A DNA stretch of 64,000 nucleotides from an archaeon HR01 (lineage in GTDB: Archaea > Thermoproteota > Nitrososphaeria_A > Caldarchaeales > Caldarchaeaceae). The notes below the pieces were generated by a model. That model did no database searches. It worked only from the letters and a program-made list of their open reading frames with translations, and was not told the origin of the DNA. The DNA lies in assembly GCA_002898355.1 (NCBI GenBank), contig BEHD01000011.1, positions 1 through 64,000 on the forward strand. The letters are read 5' to 3'. Shown piece by piece: positions 42,084 to 50,239 of this stretch (position 1 is its first letter; every line of letters starts with the position of its first letter). The position numbers and the translations under genes are program-made.

Positions 42084-43259
42084 ATGGAGCAGTTCATTTA
42101 TCCGAATGAGTTGGCGCAGCCAGTCATATGGGGTGTGTTGATCGCCGTCTACCCATACATAACAGGGCTGGTGGCCGGCTCGTTTATCATAAGCTCGCTC
42201 GCCTATGCTTTTGGTAACACTCGCTATAAGAAAGCTGGAGGAATAGCGGTGCTGCTGGCTTTTACCTTCCTGCTGATAGCGTCTCTACCACTCATTGCAG
42301 ACTTGAAACAACCCGATAGAGCGTATGAGATATTCACGAGGCCCCACCTCATCGCAACGCCTTCAACACCTAACATATCTCCGATGGCTGTTTTCGGATA
42401 CCTGCTGGTAGGCTACATAATTTTGATGGCTGTTGAAATAATCTTCCTCTGGAGAGCGGACCTAGTAGAGAAAGCCAACAGAGGAGGAAAGCTGAAAACA
42501 CTGTGGAGAATACTCGCCCTCGGTGCGCGGGAAATTTCCGAAATCATGCTTAAACGTGATAAGAAGATTGTGACGGTTCTCGCTTTTGTAGGCATACCTC
42601 TCGCAGCACTGTTCCATGCATACGTGGGGTTCCTCTTCGGCAGCATGAAATCCAGGGTTCTCTGGGCGACACCCTTCATGGCAGTCGACTTTCTAGTTTC
42701 AGCAATAGTCTCAGGCATAGCCTTGCTGATTATTGTTTACTATGCCTTCGCGTCGCATGCAGGGAAGCTTGACAAAGTTGTTGTCTACGGTTTGTCGGGG
42801 CTGCTTGCGTGGACTCTGCTCGTTGACCTAGCGCTGAAAGGGGCTGACGAGCTTTACAGAGCATATCATAGAACAGCTAGCTGGCCGTATCTGCATACAT
42901 TAAAGTTTGAGGTGATGGTCTCAACGGGTGTAATAGAGTTCATCATAGGTGGGGCTGTACCTCTGGTCCTGCTCCTAATACCCAGACTTAGAAGAAACAT
43001 ACCAATAGTCCTTCTCTCATCCTTCCTAACATTACTCGGTGTTCTAGCATATAGGTGGAACATGGTCATAGGCGGTCAGATAATATCAAGAACAGAACAG
43101 GGATTACTGTGGTATACCATGCCAATATTTGGAAAAGAAGGACTCATAGCATCTCTCTCAATCCTAGCAGCTGGAGTGTTTATCTTCACAATACTTTCTT
43201 GGATTTTCCCGTGGGATGGCAAGTATGCTACAGGTAAGGCCGGGGGTGAGGGTGTATGA
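42084..43259 (+). CDS. NrfD/PsrC-like membrane anchor subunit
   Basis: About 391 residues with eight to ten membrane helices, of the NrfD/PsrC/TtrC family, which oxidises quinol and passes electrons to the iron-sulfur subunit. The ORF track starts at ATG 42078, but AGGAGGTGA lies directly against it; ATG 42084 is better spaced from that ribosome site and is preferred. Its TGA overlaps the ATG of the catalytic subunit gene by 4 nt. Mid-protein RPHLIATPSTPNISPMAVFG fits the family loop. Confidence 0.88.
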   Translation: MEQFIYPNELAQPVIWGVLIAVYPYITGLVAGSFIISSLAYAFGNTRYKKAGGIAVLLAFTFLLIASLPLIADLKQPDRAYEIFTRPHLIATPSTPNISPMAVFGYLLVGYIILMAVEIIFLWRADLVEKANRGGKLKTLWRILALGAREISEIMLKRDKKIVTVLAFVGIPLAALFHAYVGFLFGSMKSRVLWATPFMAVDFLVSAIVSGIALLIIVYYAFASHAGKLDKVVVYGLSGLLAWTLLVDLALKGADELYRAYHRTASWPYLHTLKFEVMVSTGVIEFIIGGAVPLVLLLIPRLRRNIPIVLLSSFLTLLGVLAYRWNMVIGGQIISRTEQGLLWYTMPIFGKEGLIASLSILAAGVFIFTILSWIFPWDGKYATGKAGGEGV

Positions 43260-46200
43260 ATAGTAGGAGGGATGCGTTAAAGGGCGTAGTTGCCATTGCC
43301 TCGCTGGGGGCATTCCTAGCAGGCTACTACCCGACGATAGAGGAGATATTCAAGCCTAAGCGCCAGCTATATCTACCCGACCCCCAGAAGGGGGGTAACG
43401 TAAGATACGTCAACACAGTCTGCCTAGGTTGCAACGTAAGGTGCGGAATAAGAGTCCGGATAGTAAACTACAACGGAGTTGAGGTGATTGACAGAATTGA
43501 AGGAAACCCATACCACCCATACAACAGAGCAGTATCATATCACCAACAGGTCAGGAGATACACCCAACTGGACTACAGAACACCCGTTGATGAAGCATTA
43601 GCTAAGTGGCACGGCACACTGTGTGCAAGGGGGCAGGACGGGATACACTACGTCTATGACCCGTACAGGGTGGTTAAGCCGCTGAAGAGAGCAGGGCCTC
43701 GTGGAAGCGGCAAGTGGAAGGTAATCTCATGGGAGCAACTGATAAGAGAGGTTATTGAAGGTAGCGTAGTAGAGGAAACGGGCGAGAGATTACCTGGCCT
43801 CAAAGACTTCTTCATATACGGTAAGCTCAAAGGGGCTGGAGTGGAAGACCCAAACACCATTCTCTCCGAGATGAAGAAAGACATCGACGGATTGATGGCG
43901 AAGGCAAAAGACGAGAACGTGAGCTACGAAGAGCTGCTGGCAGCTATTGAGGAGTTCAAGTCTAGGTGGTCATCTAATCTAGCCCAATTTGGCCTGGGTC
44001 TTGGGGATGTTCTCATAGACCCAGATAGGCCAGACCTAGGGTTCCTGGCGAACAAGATAGTGTTCTACCGAGGGAGAGGGCAGGGGCATGCCGATTACTT
44101 CTACCAGCGGTGGACATACGCTCTAGGAAGCGTCAACTGGCTACGACACACCTCGGCGTGCCAGCTCGGATACTACGCAGGAAACAAGCTGTGGTCAGAG
44201 TATACCGATGTAAACGCAGACTTGATGGGGGCCAAGGTTGTGATAATGGCTGGTGCAAGCATGGGGAGGCAACACCCAGGAGCAACAGGCCAAGGACTGC
44301 TGATAGAGAGAGCCGTGGAGGGAGAGGTTAAAGTCTACTACGTAAACCCAACAGCCCCCAGAACCATGGGAACAAGAGGAACGATAAAATGGGTTCCGAT
44401 AAAGCCAGGCGAGGACGGAGCTTTGGCGATGGGCATGGGTAGGTGGATTATAGAGAACAACAGATTCAACAGAGACTTCCTATCAATAACCAACTCAAAC
44501 GCGGCTAAGGATGTAAGAGGATATCCGGTCCATACAAATGCCACTTGGTTGGTCATATACGAGGAAGGCCATCCACGCTTCGGAGAGCACCTCAAGGCAA
44601 GGGACATAGGCGTAGAGGATTCTGATAAGCCCGTAGTATCTGTTAACGGCAATTTCATGCCTTACGATGCCGTCGAGAAGGCTGACATAGAGTTCAATGG
44701 AAGAATCAAACTAGCATCAGGAGAAGAGGTTCAGGTCAAGACACCGTTCACCATACTTAAGGAAGAGGCGTTCAGCAGAACATTAGAGGAGTGGTCATCA
44801 ATATGCGGCGTACCTGCTGAGACGATTATAGAGATGGCTAGAGACTTCACAGACAAAGCGCCACAGGCATCGACATACATACATAGAGGAGTCGGAATGC
44901 ACCCTAACGGGGAATACTCAATATGGGCATACAGAACCCTTGACATACTGATAGGGAACCTAAACAGGAAGGGCGGCCTGATGGCTAGAGCCTCGGACAC
45001 CAACTACAACAGCTACCTATACAACACAGGGAGCAGTGGCTTCGGCGAGCCAACTCGACTAGGCCCGCCAATAGATAGGCACGCCTACGCATACGAAAAC
45101 ACGCTGGAATACTGGCTTAAGAAAAAGAGGGGAGAGAACCCATATCCGGCAAAGAGGCCATGGTACCCGCTCACCCCTGAGGAGAGTTACACAGAATTCT
45201 TCGCGGCAGTGGCTGAGGGCTACCCATACAGCATTGGCGCTTTAATCATGTACTATGCCAACCCAGTTCTATCAGCAAACTACGGGCTTAAGTTCATAGA
45301 GGTTCTAAAAGATACAAAGATGCTCCCGCTCTTCATAGCGATAACAACCACGATAAACGAGACCTTCCTGTATGCGGACTACATAGTACCAGACACAACA
45401 TACCTAGAGACAGGAACCCTAGGCATGCAATACCTGTATGCAACAAGCGGGGGTGGAACGTTAAACGAGGGCTGGAGGTCTCCCGCAATAATACCCATGA
45501 CAGAATACATAGGCAAATGCCCCAACGGACATGATAGATGGGCCAGCATGTGGGAGTTCCTGATAGATGTGGCGAAAGGCCTAGGAGCTCCTGGATACGG
45601 AGACAAGGGCATACCCGGAGCTACGAAGAAGAAATACGAAGGACAGTGGTTCCCGCTTCAATGCTTATGGGAATACATAATGAGAGTTTACGCCAACGGC
45701 GCCATGGATGCCAAAGACCGCGGTTTAATCCCTGAGGAGGTCCCGGCCTCAGAGGTTGCCTTCGTTGAGCAGAACTATCCCATAGCCAGGTTCAAGGATA
45801 TACTGCCCGAGGATGAGTGGAGAAATGCGGCATATTGCCTAGCTAGAGGAGGTGTATTCACGAAGTATGAGGAGTCGTTTGACGAAATGGGATATTCAAA
45901 GCGGAAGCCCTTCGGTGATGGGATAGCGAGGCTCTGGAACGATAAGCTGGCAAAGACCTACAACAGCATAACTGGTGAGAAGTTCTACGGAGGGCCCAAA
46001 TACATACCAGCCGCAACGTACGCCCCAGTCAGTGGAAGAGGAGGCATATCCCCTGCTGGAACCCCGTTAAGGGAGATATGGCCATTAAACGAGTGGCCCC
46101 TAACGATTGTATACCTAACAGGCCCCCTGCTGACAAAACATAGAAGCCTGTTCTACTACTGGATAAGGCAGGTCCTTCCGGAAAACTTCGCGCTGGTAAA

Positions 46201-46720
46201 CCCGAGGGATGCTGAGAGGATGGGGGTCAAGAATATGGAGCTGATCGAGTTGGAGACCCCCTACGGTGTCATAGAGATTGTGGCGGTTGTTGAGCCAACG
46301 GTTGTAGAGGGGGTTATAGCCATACCCTATGGACTTGGAAGATGGGCTGATACAGTAATCAAGAAACCCAGCTACTTAAAAGCCCTTAAAGACCCCGCAA
46401 TCAAGCGAATAATTGAGGAGATACCGGAGGAAGTCAACATACCAGAGGAAGCGGTTAACCCACTAAAAACACTCCCACCACTCGTCAAACGCCTACTATT
46501 CACAAAAAGCCCAGCAGACTACTACATAACAGGCCTCAAACCGGATAAATGGAGATTCAACGGAGTAACACCCAACATAATACAGGCAGCAGACCCATCA
46601 CTGGGAGATTGGCCACTCCTAAGCTGGGTAGGGGCAGCACAGGCATACTTCATCACACCGGCAAGAATAAGGCCGACAGGGAGGGAGAAGAGGCTGGAAG
46701 TCCCGCAGGTAATCTGGTAA
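43256..46720 (+). CDS. Molybdopterin catalytic subunit, tetrathionate reductase-like (TtrA/PsrA group)
   Basis: 1154 residues, large like TtrA. Tat leader NSRRDALKGVVAIAS; [4Fe-4S] motif CLGCNVRCGIRV with a later LCARGQDG; RGSGKWKVISWEQ is the usual post-cluster segment; HTSACQLGYYAGN supplies the probable Mo-ligating Cys. The C-terminus has the aspartate-decarboxylase-like cofactor-binding fold (LTGPLLTKHRSLFYYW, GLGRWAD). The reduced substrate could be tetrathionate, polysulfide, thiosulfate or arsenate; TtrA fits best on size and twin-Tat B subunit. Base and codon use is more A/T-rich than in the catabolic genes to the left. Confidence 0.85.
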   Translation: MNSRRDALKGVVAIASLGAFLAGYYPTIEEIFKPKRQLYLPDPQKGGNVRYVNTVCLGCNVRCGIRVRIVNYNGVEVIDRIEGNPYHPYNRAVSYHQQVRRYTQLDYRTPVDEALAKWHGTLCARGQDGIHYVYDPYRVVKPLKRAGPRGSGKWKVISWEQLIREVIEGSVVEETGERLPGLKDFFIYGKLKGAGVEDPNTILSEMKKDIDGLMAKAKDENVSYEELLAAIEEFKSRWSSNLAQFGLGLGDVLIDPDRPDLGFLANKIVFYRGRGQGHADYFYQRWTYALGSVNWLRHTSACQLGYYAGNKLWSEYTDVNADLMGAKVVIMAGASMGRQHPGATGQGLLIERAVEGEVKVYYVNPTAPRTMGTRGTIKWVPIKPGEDGALAMGMGRWIIENNRFNRDFLSITNSNAAKDVRGYPVHTNATWLVIYEEGHPRFGEHLKARDIGVEDSDKPVVSVNGNFMPYDAVEKADIEFNGRIKLASGEEVQVKTPFTILKEEAFSRTLEEWSSICGVPAETIIEMARDFTDKAPQASTYIHRGVGMHPNGEYSIWAYRTLDILIGNLNRKGGLMARASDTNYNSYLYNTGSSGFGEPTRLGPPIDRHAYAYENTLEYWLKKKRGENPYPAKRPWYPLTPEESYTEFFAAVAEGYPYSIGALIMYYANPVLSANYGLKFIEVLKDTKMLPLFIAITTTINETFLYADYIVPDTTYLETGTLGMQYLYATSGGGTLNEGWRSPAIIPMTEYIGKCPNGHDRWASMWEFLIDVAKGLGAPGYGDKGIPGATKKKYEGQWFPLQCLWEYIMRVYANGAMDAKDRGLIPEEVPASEVAFVEQNYPIARFKDILPEDEWRNAAYCLARGGVFTKYEESFDEMGYSKRKPFGDGIARLWNDKLAKTYNSITGEKFYGGPKYIPAATYAPVSGRGGISPAGTPLREIWPLNEWPLTIVYLTGPLLTKHRSLFYYWIRQVLPENFALVNPRDAERMGVKNMELIELETPYGVIEIVAVVEPTVVEGVIAIPYGLGRWADTVIKKPSYLKALKDPAIKRIIEEIPEEVNIPEEAVNPLKTLPPLVKRLLFTKSPADYYITGLKPDKWRFNGVTPNIIQAADPSLGDWPLLSWVGAAQAYFITPARIRPTGREKRLEVPQVIW

Positions 46721-46742
46721 ACCCCTTAAACCACCCCCTACA

Positions 46743-46750
46743 TTTTTATT
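46743..46750 (+). terminator. T-rich tract after the catalytic subunit gene
   Basis: TTTTTATT lies 22 nt past the stop of the molybdenum subunit gene and just before the chaperone start. It could terminate part of the transcript. It is also TATA-like, so the call is weak. Confidence 0.25.
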
Positions 46751-46751
46751 C

Positions 46752-47318
46752 ATGGCCCAAAATATGGGCAACGAAGATGAGATAGTTAGAACACGACAAA
46801 TATTCTACAAAAACCTATACCTACTATTAAAACTCCTTGAGAACAGAGATTCAAAAGCCATCCCTATACTGGAAAAGATTAAGGAGCTTGAATGCAGCAT
46901 CAACCCAGAAGACATGACATACGATGCATATTGTGAAATCCCCAACCTATTGGGTAGAATCGTAAGAAAAGACCTAGACCCAGCAGCCAGAAGACTATAC
47001 CCGATGGCCCTAGAAGAGTTCTACCGGAACGCAGGATACGAACAAGAATCGGAGAAACCAGACCACATAACAACCATGCTAGCCTTCATGATACAACTCC
47101 TAAACGACGAGGAAGAAGCACTATTAACAAAAAACATAGACGAAATAAACAAGATAAGAAGAATACAACACCGCTTCCTCAACATACACCTAATACCACT
47201 ACTAGAAAACTATGAACAAAACACACCAACAAAACAATTAATAAAATGCATCGGAAAATATCTAAAAGAAGACCTCCAACTACTACATTTTTTCCTCACA
47301 AAACAAACATCAAGATAG
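46752..47318 (+). CDS. TorD/DmsD-like molybdoenzyme assembly chaperone
   Basis: 188 residues, helical and soluble. SEKPDHITTMLAFMIQLL followed by a short acidic DEEEAL stretch matches the conserved E.PDHi..mL.fm..L of TorD-family chaperones, which guard cofactor insertion and Tat export of molybdoenzymes. It is 31 nt after the catalytic subunit gene. The coding strand is markedly A-rich, more so than its neighbours, a sign of foreign origin. MGNEDE from ATG 46764 is an alternative start. Confidence 0.75.
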   Translation: MAQNMGNEDEIVRTRQIFYKNLYLLLKLLENRDSKAIPILEKIKELECSINPEDMTYDAYCEIPNLLGRIVRKDLDPAARRLYPMALEEFYRNAGYEQESEKPDHITTMLAFMIQLLNDEEEALLTKNIDEINKIRRIQHRFLNIHLIPLLENYEQNTPTKQLIKCIGKYLKEDLQLLHFFLTKQTSR

Positions 47319-47386
47319 GAAAACAACCCAACTGTGGATCAGATAAAAACACTTCAGAAGATAATATTCGTTCTGTTGTAACATAA

Positions 47387-47460
47387 TCTTTAAAGCTATT
47401 ACGCCTTCACAATTGTCCTGGGTCGGCATGGGTTGAAGTTGCATGTACATCCTCAGTATC
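47387..47460 (-). pseudogene. Remnant of a DUF1326 gene
   Basis: On the minus strand this reads CTCNFN, then after a 1-nt loss MPTQDNCEGVIAL, clearly matching CPCNFNSMPTEGNCEGVVAL of the DUF1326 protein at 39722-40342. Single-nucleotide deletions and a stop codon (TAA) break the frame, and similarity ends shortly after ALKI. It is a decayed fragment, about 80% identical at the DNA level over the best 57 nt by eye. Confidence 0.75.
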
Positions 47461-47554
47461 TCCTAGTCTCAGCATAGCCGTGAGAGTCATAAATAGCGTA
47501 TACATGCTACAAGGCATCCATCATAGAAGATTCGGCACCTACCCTTTTGTATGT

Positions 47555-47597
47555 TTTGAGAATATTCGCAGGATATGGCCGGTGTTTAACGGGCCAA
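47555..47597. repeat. 43-nt conserved block (copy B)
   Basis: Partner of 40462-40504 with 39 of 43 matches. It keeps its order and orientation relative to the DUF1326 remnant, so the two belong to a single older duplication that brackets the tRNA scar and the reductase operon. Confidence 0.75.
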
Positions 47598-47621
47598 GGG
47601 AACTATGCTGGTTTCCGGTCA

Positions 47622-47632
47622 AGGCTTATATC
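47622..47632 (+). promoter_or_regulatory. TATA-like box for the HExxH protein gene
   Basis: GGCTTATATCC about 38-48 nt upstream of ATG 47670; AAAGGGAG just before the ATG could serve as a ribosome site, so this transcript may have a short leader. Confidence 0.35.
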
Positions 47633-47669
47633 CGAGAGACGGCACATCCCCAGACAGGTGTAAAGGGAG

Positions 47670-48152
47670 ATGGATTATACGGCCAAGCTGGACGAGGCTA
47701 AGACCTTCGACGACGTCTATAGGCTGGTGAAGCAGGCCGTCCAGGAGAAACTTGGCCTCCGGAGGGCTGGAATGGGCCTTATACTGGCAGACCTACCCAA
47801 CAACCTGGCGGCATTCCATGAGATAGGCTCCAACTCAATCGTCCTCAACAAAATACTCCTGAACGCCGTCTCAGCCCTATCAAAGAGTAAGAGGGAGCTC
47901 AACAGCTATGTCTTCGTAGTCCTCCTACACGAGTATCTCCACACCCTCGGGATAGACGAGTACGCCACGAGGGAGCTGGTGAAGGATATCGTAAGCTCAT
48001 TCTTCCCAGCAGAACATATCGCGGTCAAGCTGGCGGCCACATCCCTCTACGATGTCTACCCACAGCTGAGGAATATACCCGCACCAGCCAGAAACTCGGA
48101 GCCGGAGCTGGTGAAGGACTTCGACACAGACTCCACCTCATACATAGGCTAG
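47670..48152 (+). CDS. Putative zinc metallopeptidase-like protein (HExxH)
   Basis: 160 residues. VVLLHEYLHTLGIDEY holds an HExxH motif (HEYLH) followed by a Gly and an Asp-Glu pair, as in small zincins. No signal peptide or membrane segment is seen, so it is cytoplasmic. The early QEKLGLRRAGMGLILADLP segment resembles the first strand of such folds. I do not know a characterised relative. It follows the DUF1326 remnant and marks the right edge of the acquired island. Peptidase activity is inferred only from the motif. Confidence 0.6.
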   Translation: MDYTAKLDEAKTFDDVYRLVKQAVQEKLGLRRAGMGLILADLPNNLAAFHEIGSNSIVLNKILLNAVSALSKSKRELNSYVFVVLLHEYLHTLGIDEYATRELVKDIVSSFFPAEHIAVKLAATSLYDVYPQLRNIPAPARNSEPELVKDFDTDSTSYIG

Positions 48153-48220
48153 AATAAACACATCTTCAACGGCAGATTCAAAACATTATCGGCTTAAGTT
48201 AATAGGGACCCGTCTAAGAC

Positions 48221-48230
48221 TTAAATACGA
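48221..48230 (+). promoter_or_regulatory. TATA-like box for aminotransferase gene
   Basis: CTTAAATACG lies 20-29 nt upstream of GTG 48250. Confidence 0.4.
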
Positions 48231-48249
48231 TGTACCAGACGCAAAGGCG

Positions 48250-49566
48250 GTGAAATATTTGAACAGCGAAGAGATGGCTAGATTAAAGAAGCTTTTAAGC
48301 GGAGGTATCTCACCACTTCATCCCATTGTAATCAGACGTGCATCCAACGCCGTCATAGAGGACGTCAGAGGAAACCGCTACATCGACTTCACATCAGGCA
48401 TCGGCGTAACAAACCTAGGTCACGCAAACCCGGAGCTGGTGGCTGTGGCGAGGGAGCAGCTGGAGAGGTTATGGCATATGGCTATACCCGTAGCAGGATA
48501 CGAGCCTATCCTGAACCTGGCCGAGTCCCTTTCAAGGATATCTCCCGGCTCCTACAACAAGAAGACGGCCTTCTTCAACAGCGGAGCGGAGGCGGTTGAA
48601 AACGCTGTCAAAGCGGTCCGGAAAGCCACAAAAAGGCAAACCATCATCGCCTTCGAAAACTCTTTCCATGGAAGAACAAGCCTCACCATGGCCCTCACCG
48701 GCAAATACAAGCCCTACAAGCAGGATTTTGAACCCTTCGCACCGGGAGTCGAGCTTGTCCCCTACCCTTACTGTTATAGATGCCCCTTCGGACATGACTA
48801 CCCGCCCTGCTGTATGCAGACGGTAGAATATCTGAGGAAGCATTTCGTCCACACCCGCGTACCTGGAGAGAAGATAGCCGCTGCAATAGCTGAGCCTATA
48901 CAGGGCGAGGGCGGCTTCATCGTACCGCCTGACGGCTTCTTCAAGGAGCTCAAGTCCTTCCTGGACGAGTACGGGGCCAAGCTAATAGTGGATGAGATAC
49001 AGACTGGGTTCGGCAGAACGGGAAAGATGTTTGCGATTGAGCATTTTGGCGTTGAGCCTGACATTATGACGGTGGGAAAGGCCATCGCCAACGGCCTACC
49101 CCTCTCAGGTATAGTGGGTAGGGCTGAAATCCTCGATAGCATACACGCAGGAGGCTACGGTGGAACTTACGTCGGCAACGCAGTGGCTTGCGCTGTAGCG
49201 GCCAAGGTGATTGAGATTTTCGAGAGGGACCGTATACCTGAGAGGGCTGCCGTACTGGGGTCGATGGCTGAGAGGAGGCTCAGGGAGATGTTCGAGGAAT
49301 ATCCCCTGATAGGTGATGTGAGAGGTAAGGGACTGATGCTGGCTGTGGAGCTGGTCACGGATAGGAGGTCCAAGAAGCCGGCTGAGGAGGCGGCTAGAAA
49401 GACTGTGGAGAAGGCGAGAGACAGAGGTCTACTACTCTTGAAGGCAGGCCTCCACAACAACGTTGTAAGGCTACATCCACCCATAACAATAGATGATGAG
49501 ACATTCTCGAAAGGACTCGACATATTAGAAGACTCGATTAGAGAAGTCTCCAGGGAGGAGACTTAG
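48250..49566 (+). CDS. Class III (omega-amino acid/4-aminobutyrate type) aminotransferase
   Basis: 438 residues of the PLP-dependent class III fold. Evidence: TSGIGVTNLGHANPE near the N-terminus, NSGAEAVENAVKAVRKAT, ENSFHGRTSLTMALTGKYKPYK, VDEIQTGFGRTGKMFA with the PLP-contact Asp, and VGKAIANGLPLSGIVG with the PLP Lys. It transfers an omega amino group (4-aminobutyrate, beta-alanine, ornithine or similar) to a keto acid. Beta-alanine from pyrimidine breakdown is a tempting substrate given the dihydropyrimidinase, but this is inference. GTG start. It overlaps the convergent bioY gene by 4 nt. Confidence 0.88.
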   Translation: MKYLNSEEMARLKKLLSGGISPLHPIVIRRASNAVIEDVRGNRYIDFTSGIGVTNLGHANPELVAVAREQLERLWHMAIPVAGYEPILNLAESLSRISPGSYNKKTAFFNSGAEAVENAVKAVRKATKRQTIIAFENSFHGRTSLTMALTGKYKPYKQDFEPFAPGVELVPYPYCYRCPFGHDYPPCCMQTVEYLRKHFVHTRVPGEKIAAAIAEPIQGEGGFIVPPDGFFKELKSFLDEYGAKLIVDEIQTGFGRTGKMFAIEHFGVEPDIMTVGKAIANGLPLSGIVGRAEILDSIHAGGYGGTYVGNAVACAVAAKVIEIFERDRIPERAAVLGSMAERRLREMFEEYPLIGDVRGKGLMLAVELVTDRRSKKPAEEAARKTVEKARDRGLLLLKAGLHNNVVRLHPPITIDDETFSKGLDILEDSIREVSREET

Positions 49567-50120
49567 CCCACATACTTCTCGATAGCCAACACAACCTGCC
49601 TCCTAGTTGAAACGTATACCGCCACGGCAGCCTTCACAGCATCCCAGACAAGAAACGGAATCATACCTATCCAAGCCGCAGAAGATATACTGTCCAGCAG
49701 TGATAATCCTCGGGTGAAGCTAAGCCATCCGGCTAGCCATGGTACACCTATCAAGTATATTATGGCCTCCCCCACAGCGGCACCCAACACTGCAGATGAA
49801 AGCCTTGGCATTCTCCTCCTGTATAGATAGCCGGCGGCAGCTGCAGCTAGTGGAAAGGAGGCTAGGTATCCCCCAGTGGGCCCTAAAAACACTTCCCATC
49901 CACCCCTGAGATTGGCGAAGACGGGCAGCCCTATTGCCCCCATCAATAGATAGATGAGTATCGAGACGAAGCCAACCCTAGGACCGCCCACCAGGCCGGC
50001 CAGAAGGACAAAGAAGGTCTGTAGGGTGAAGGGTACGGGTGATGTTGGGATTGTTATCTGGGAGCCGACTGCGGTTAAAGCGGCGAACAAAACAGCTAGA
50101 GAGATTTTCACCAGCAACAT
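49563..50120 (-). CDS. bioY: BioY-family biotin transporter substrate-binding subunit
   Basis: 185 residues, about six hydrophobic segments. ALTAVGSQITIPTSPVPFTLQTFFVLLAGLVGG is the diagnostic BioY N-terminal motif, and FLGPTGGYLASFPLAA the second. BioY is the S component of an ECF-type biotin importer and can work alone or with BioMN/EcfAAT, none of which is seen here. A biotin-type carboxyltransferase is encoded at 18649-20052, which would need biotin. A TATA-like box lies upstream of ATG 50120. Confidence 0.93.
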   Translation of the reverse strand: MLLVKISLAVLFAALTAVGSQITIPTSPVPFTLQTFFVLLAGLVGGPRVGFVSILIYLLMGAIGLPVFANLRGGWEVFLGPTGGYLASFPLAAAAAGYLYRRRMPRLSSAVLGAAVGEAIIYLIGVPWLAGWLSFTRGLSLLDSISSAAWIGMIPFLVWDAVKAAVAVYVSTRRQVVLAIEKYVG

Positions 50121-50141
50121 AACGCAAATAGAGCCATCCGA

Positions 50142-50153
50142 GATAAATATAAT
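50142..50153 (-). promoter_or_regulatory. TATA-like box for bioY
   Basis: ATTATATTTATC on the minus strand, 22-33 nt upstream of ATG 50120. Confidence 0.45.
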
Positions 50154-50239
50154 CGTTTAATTGTCACCACAGGTCGGAGGATGAATACGGAGAAATTTTT
50201 AACTATCGGTGAGGTGTAGCAAGGTATGAGGGGTTCAGG

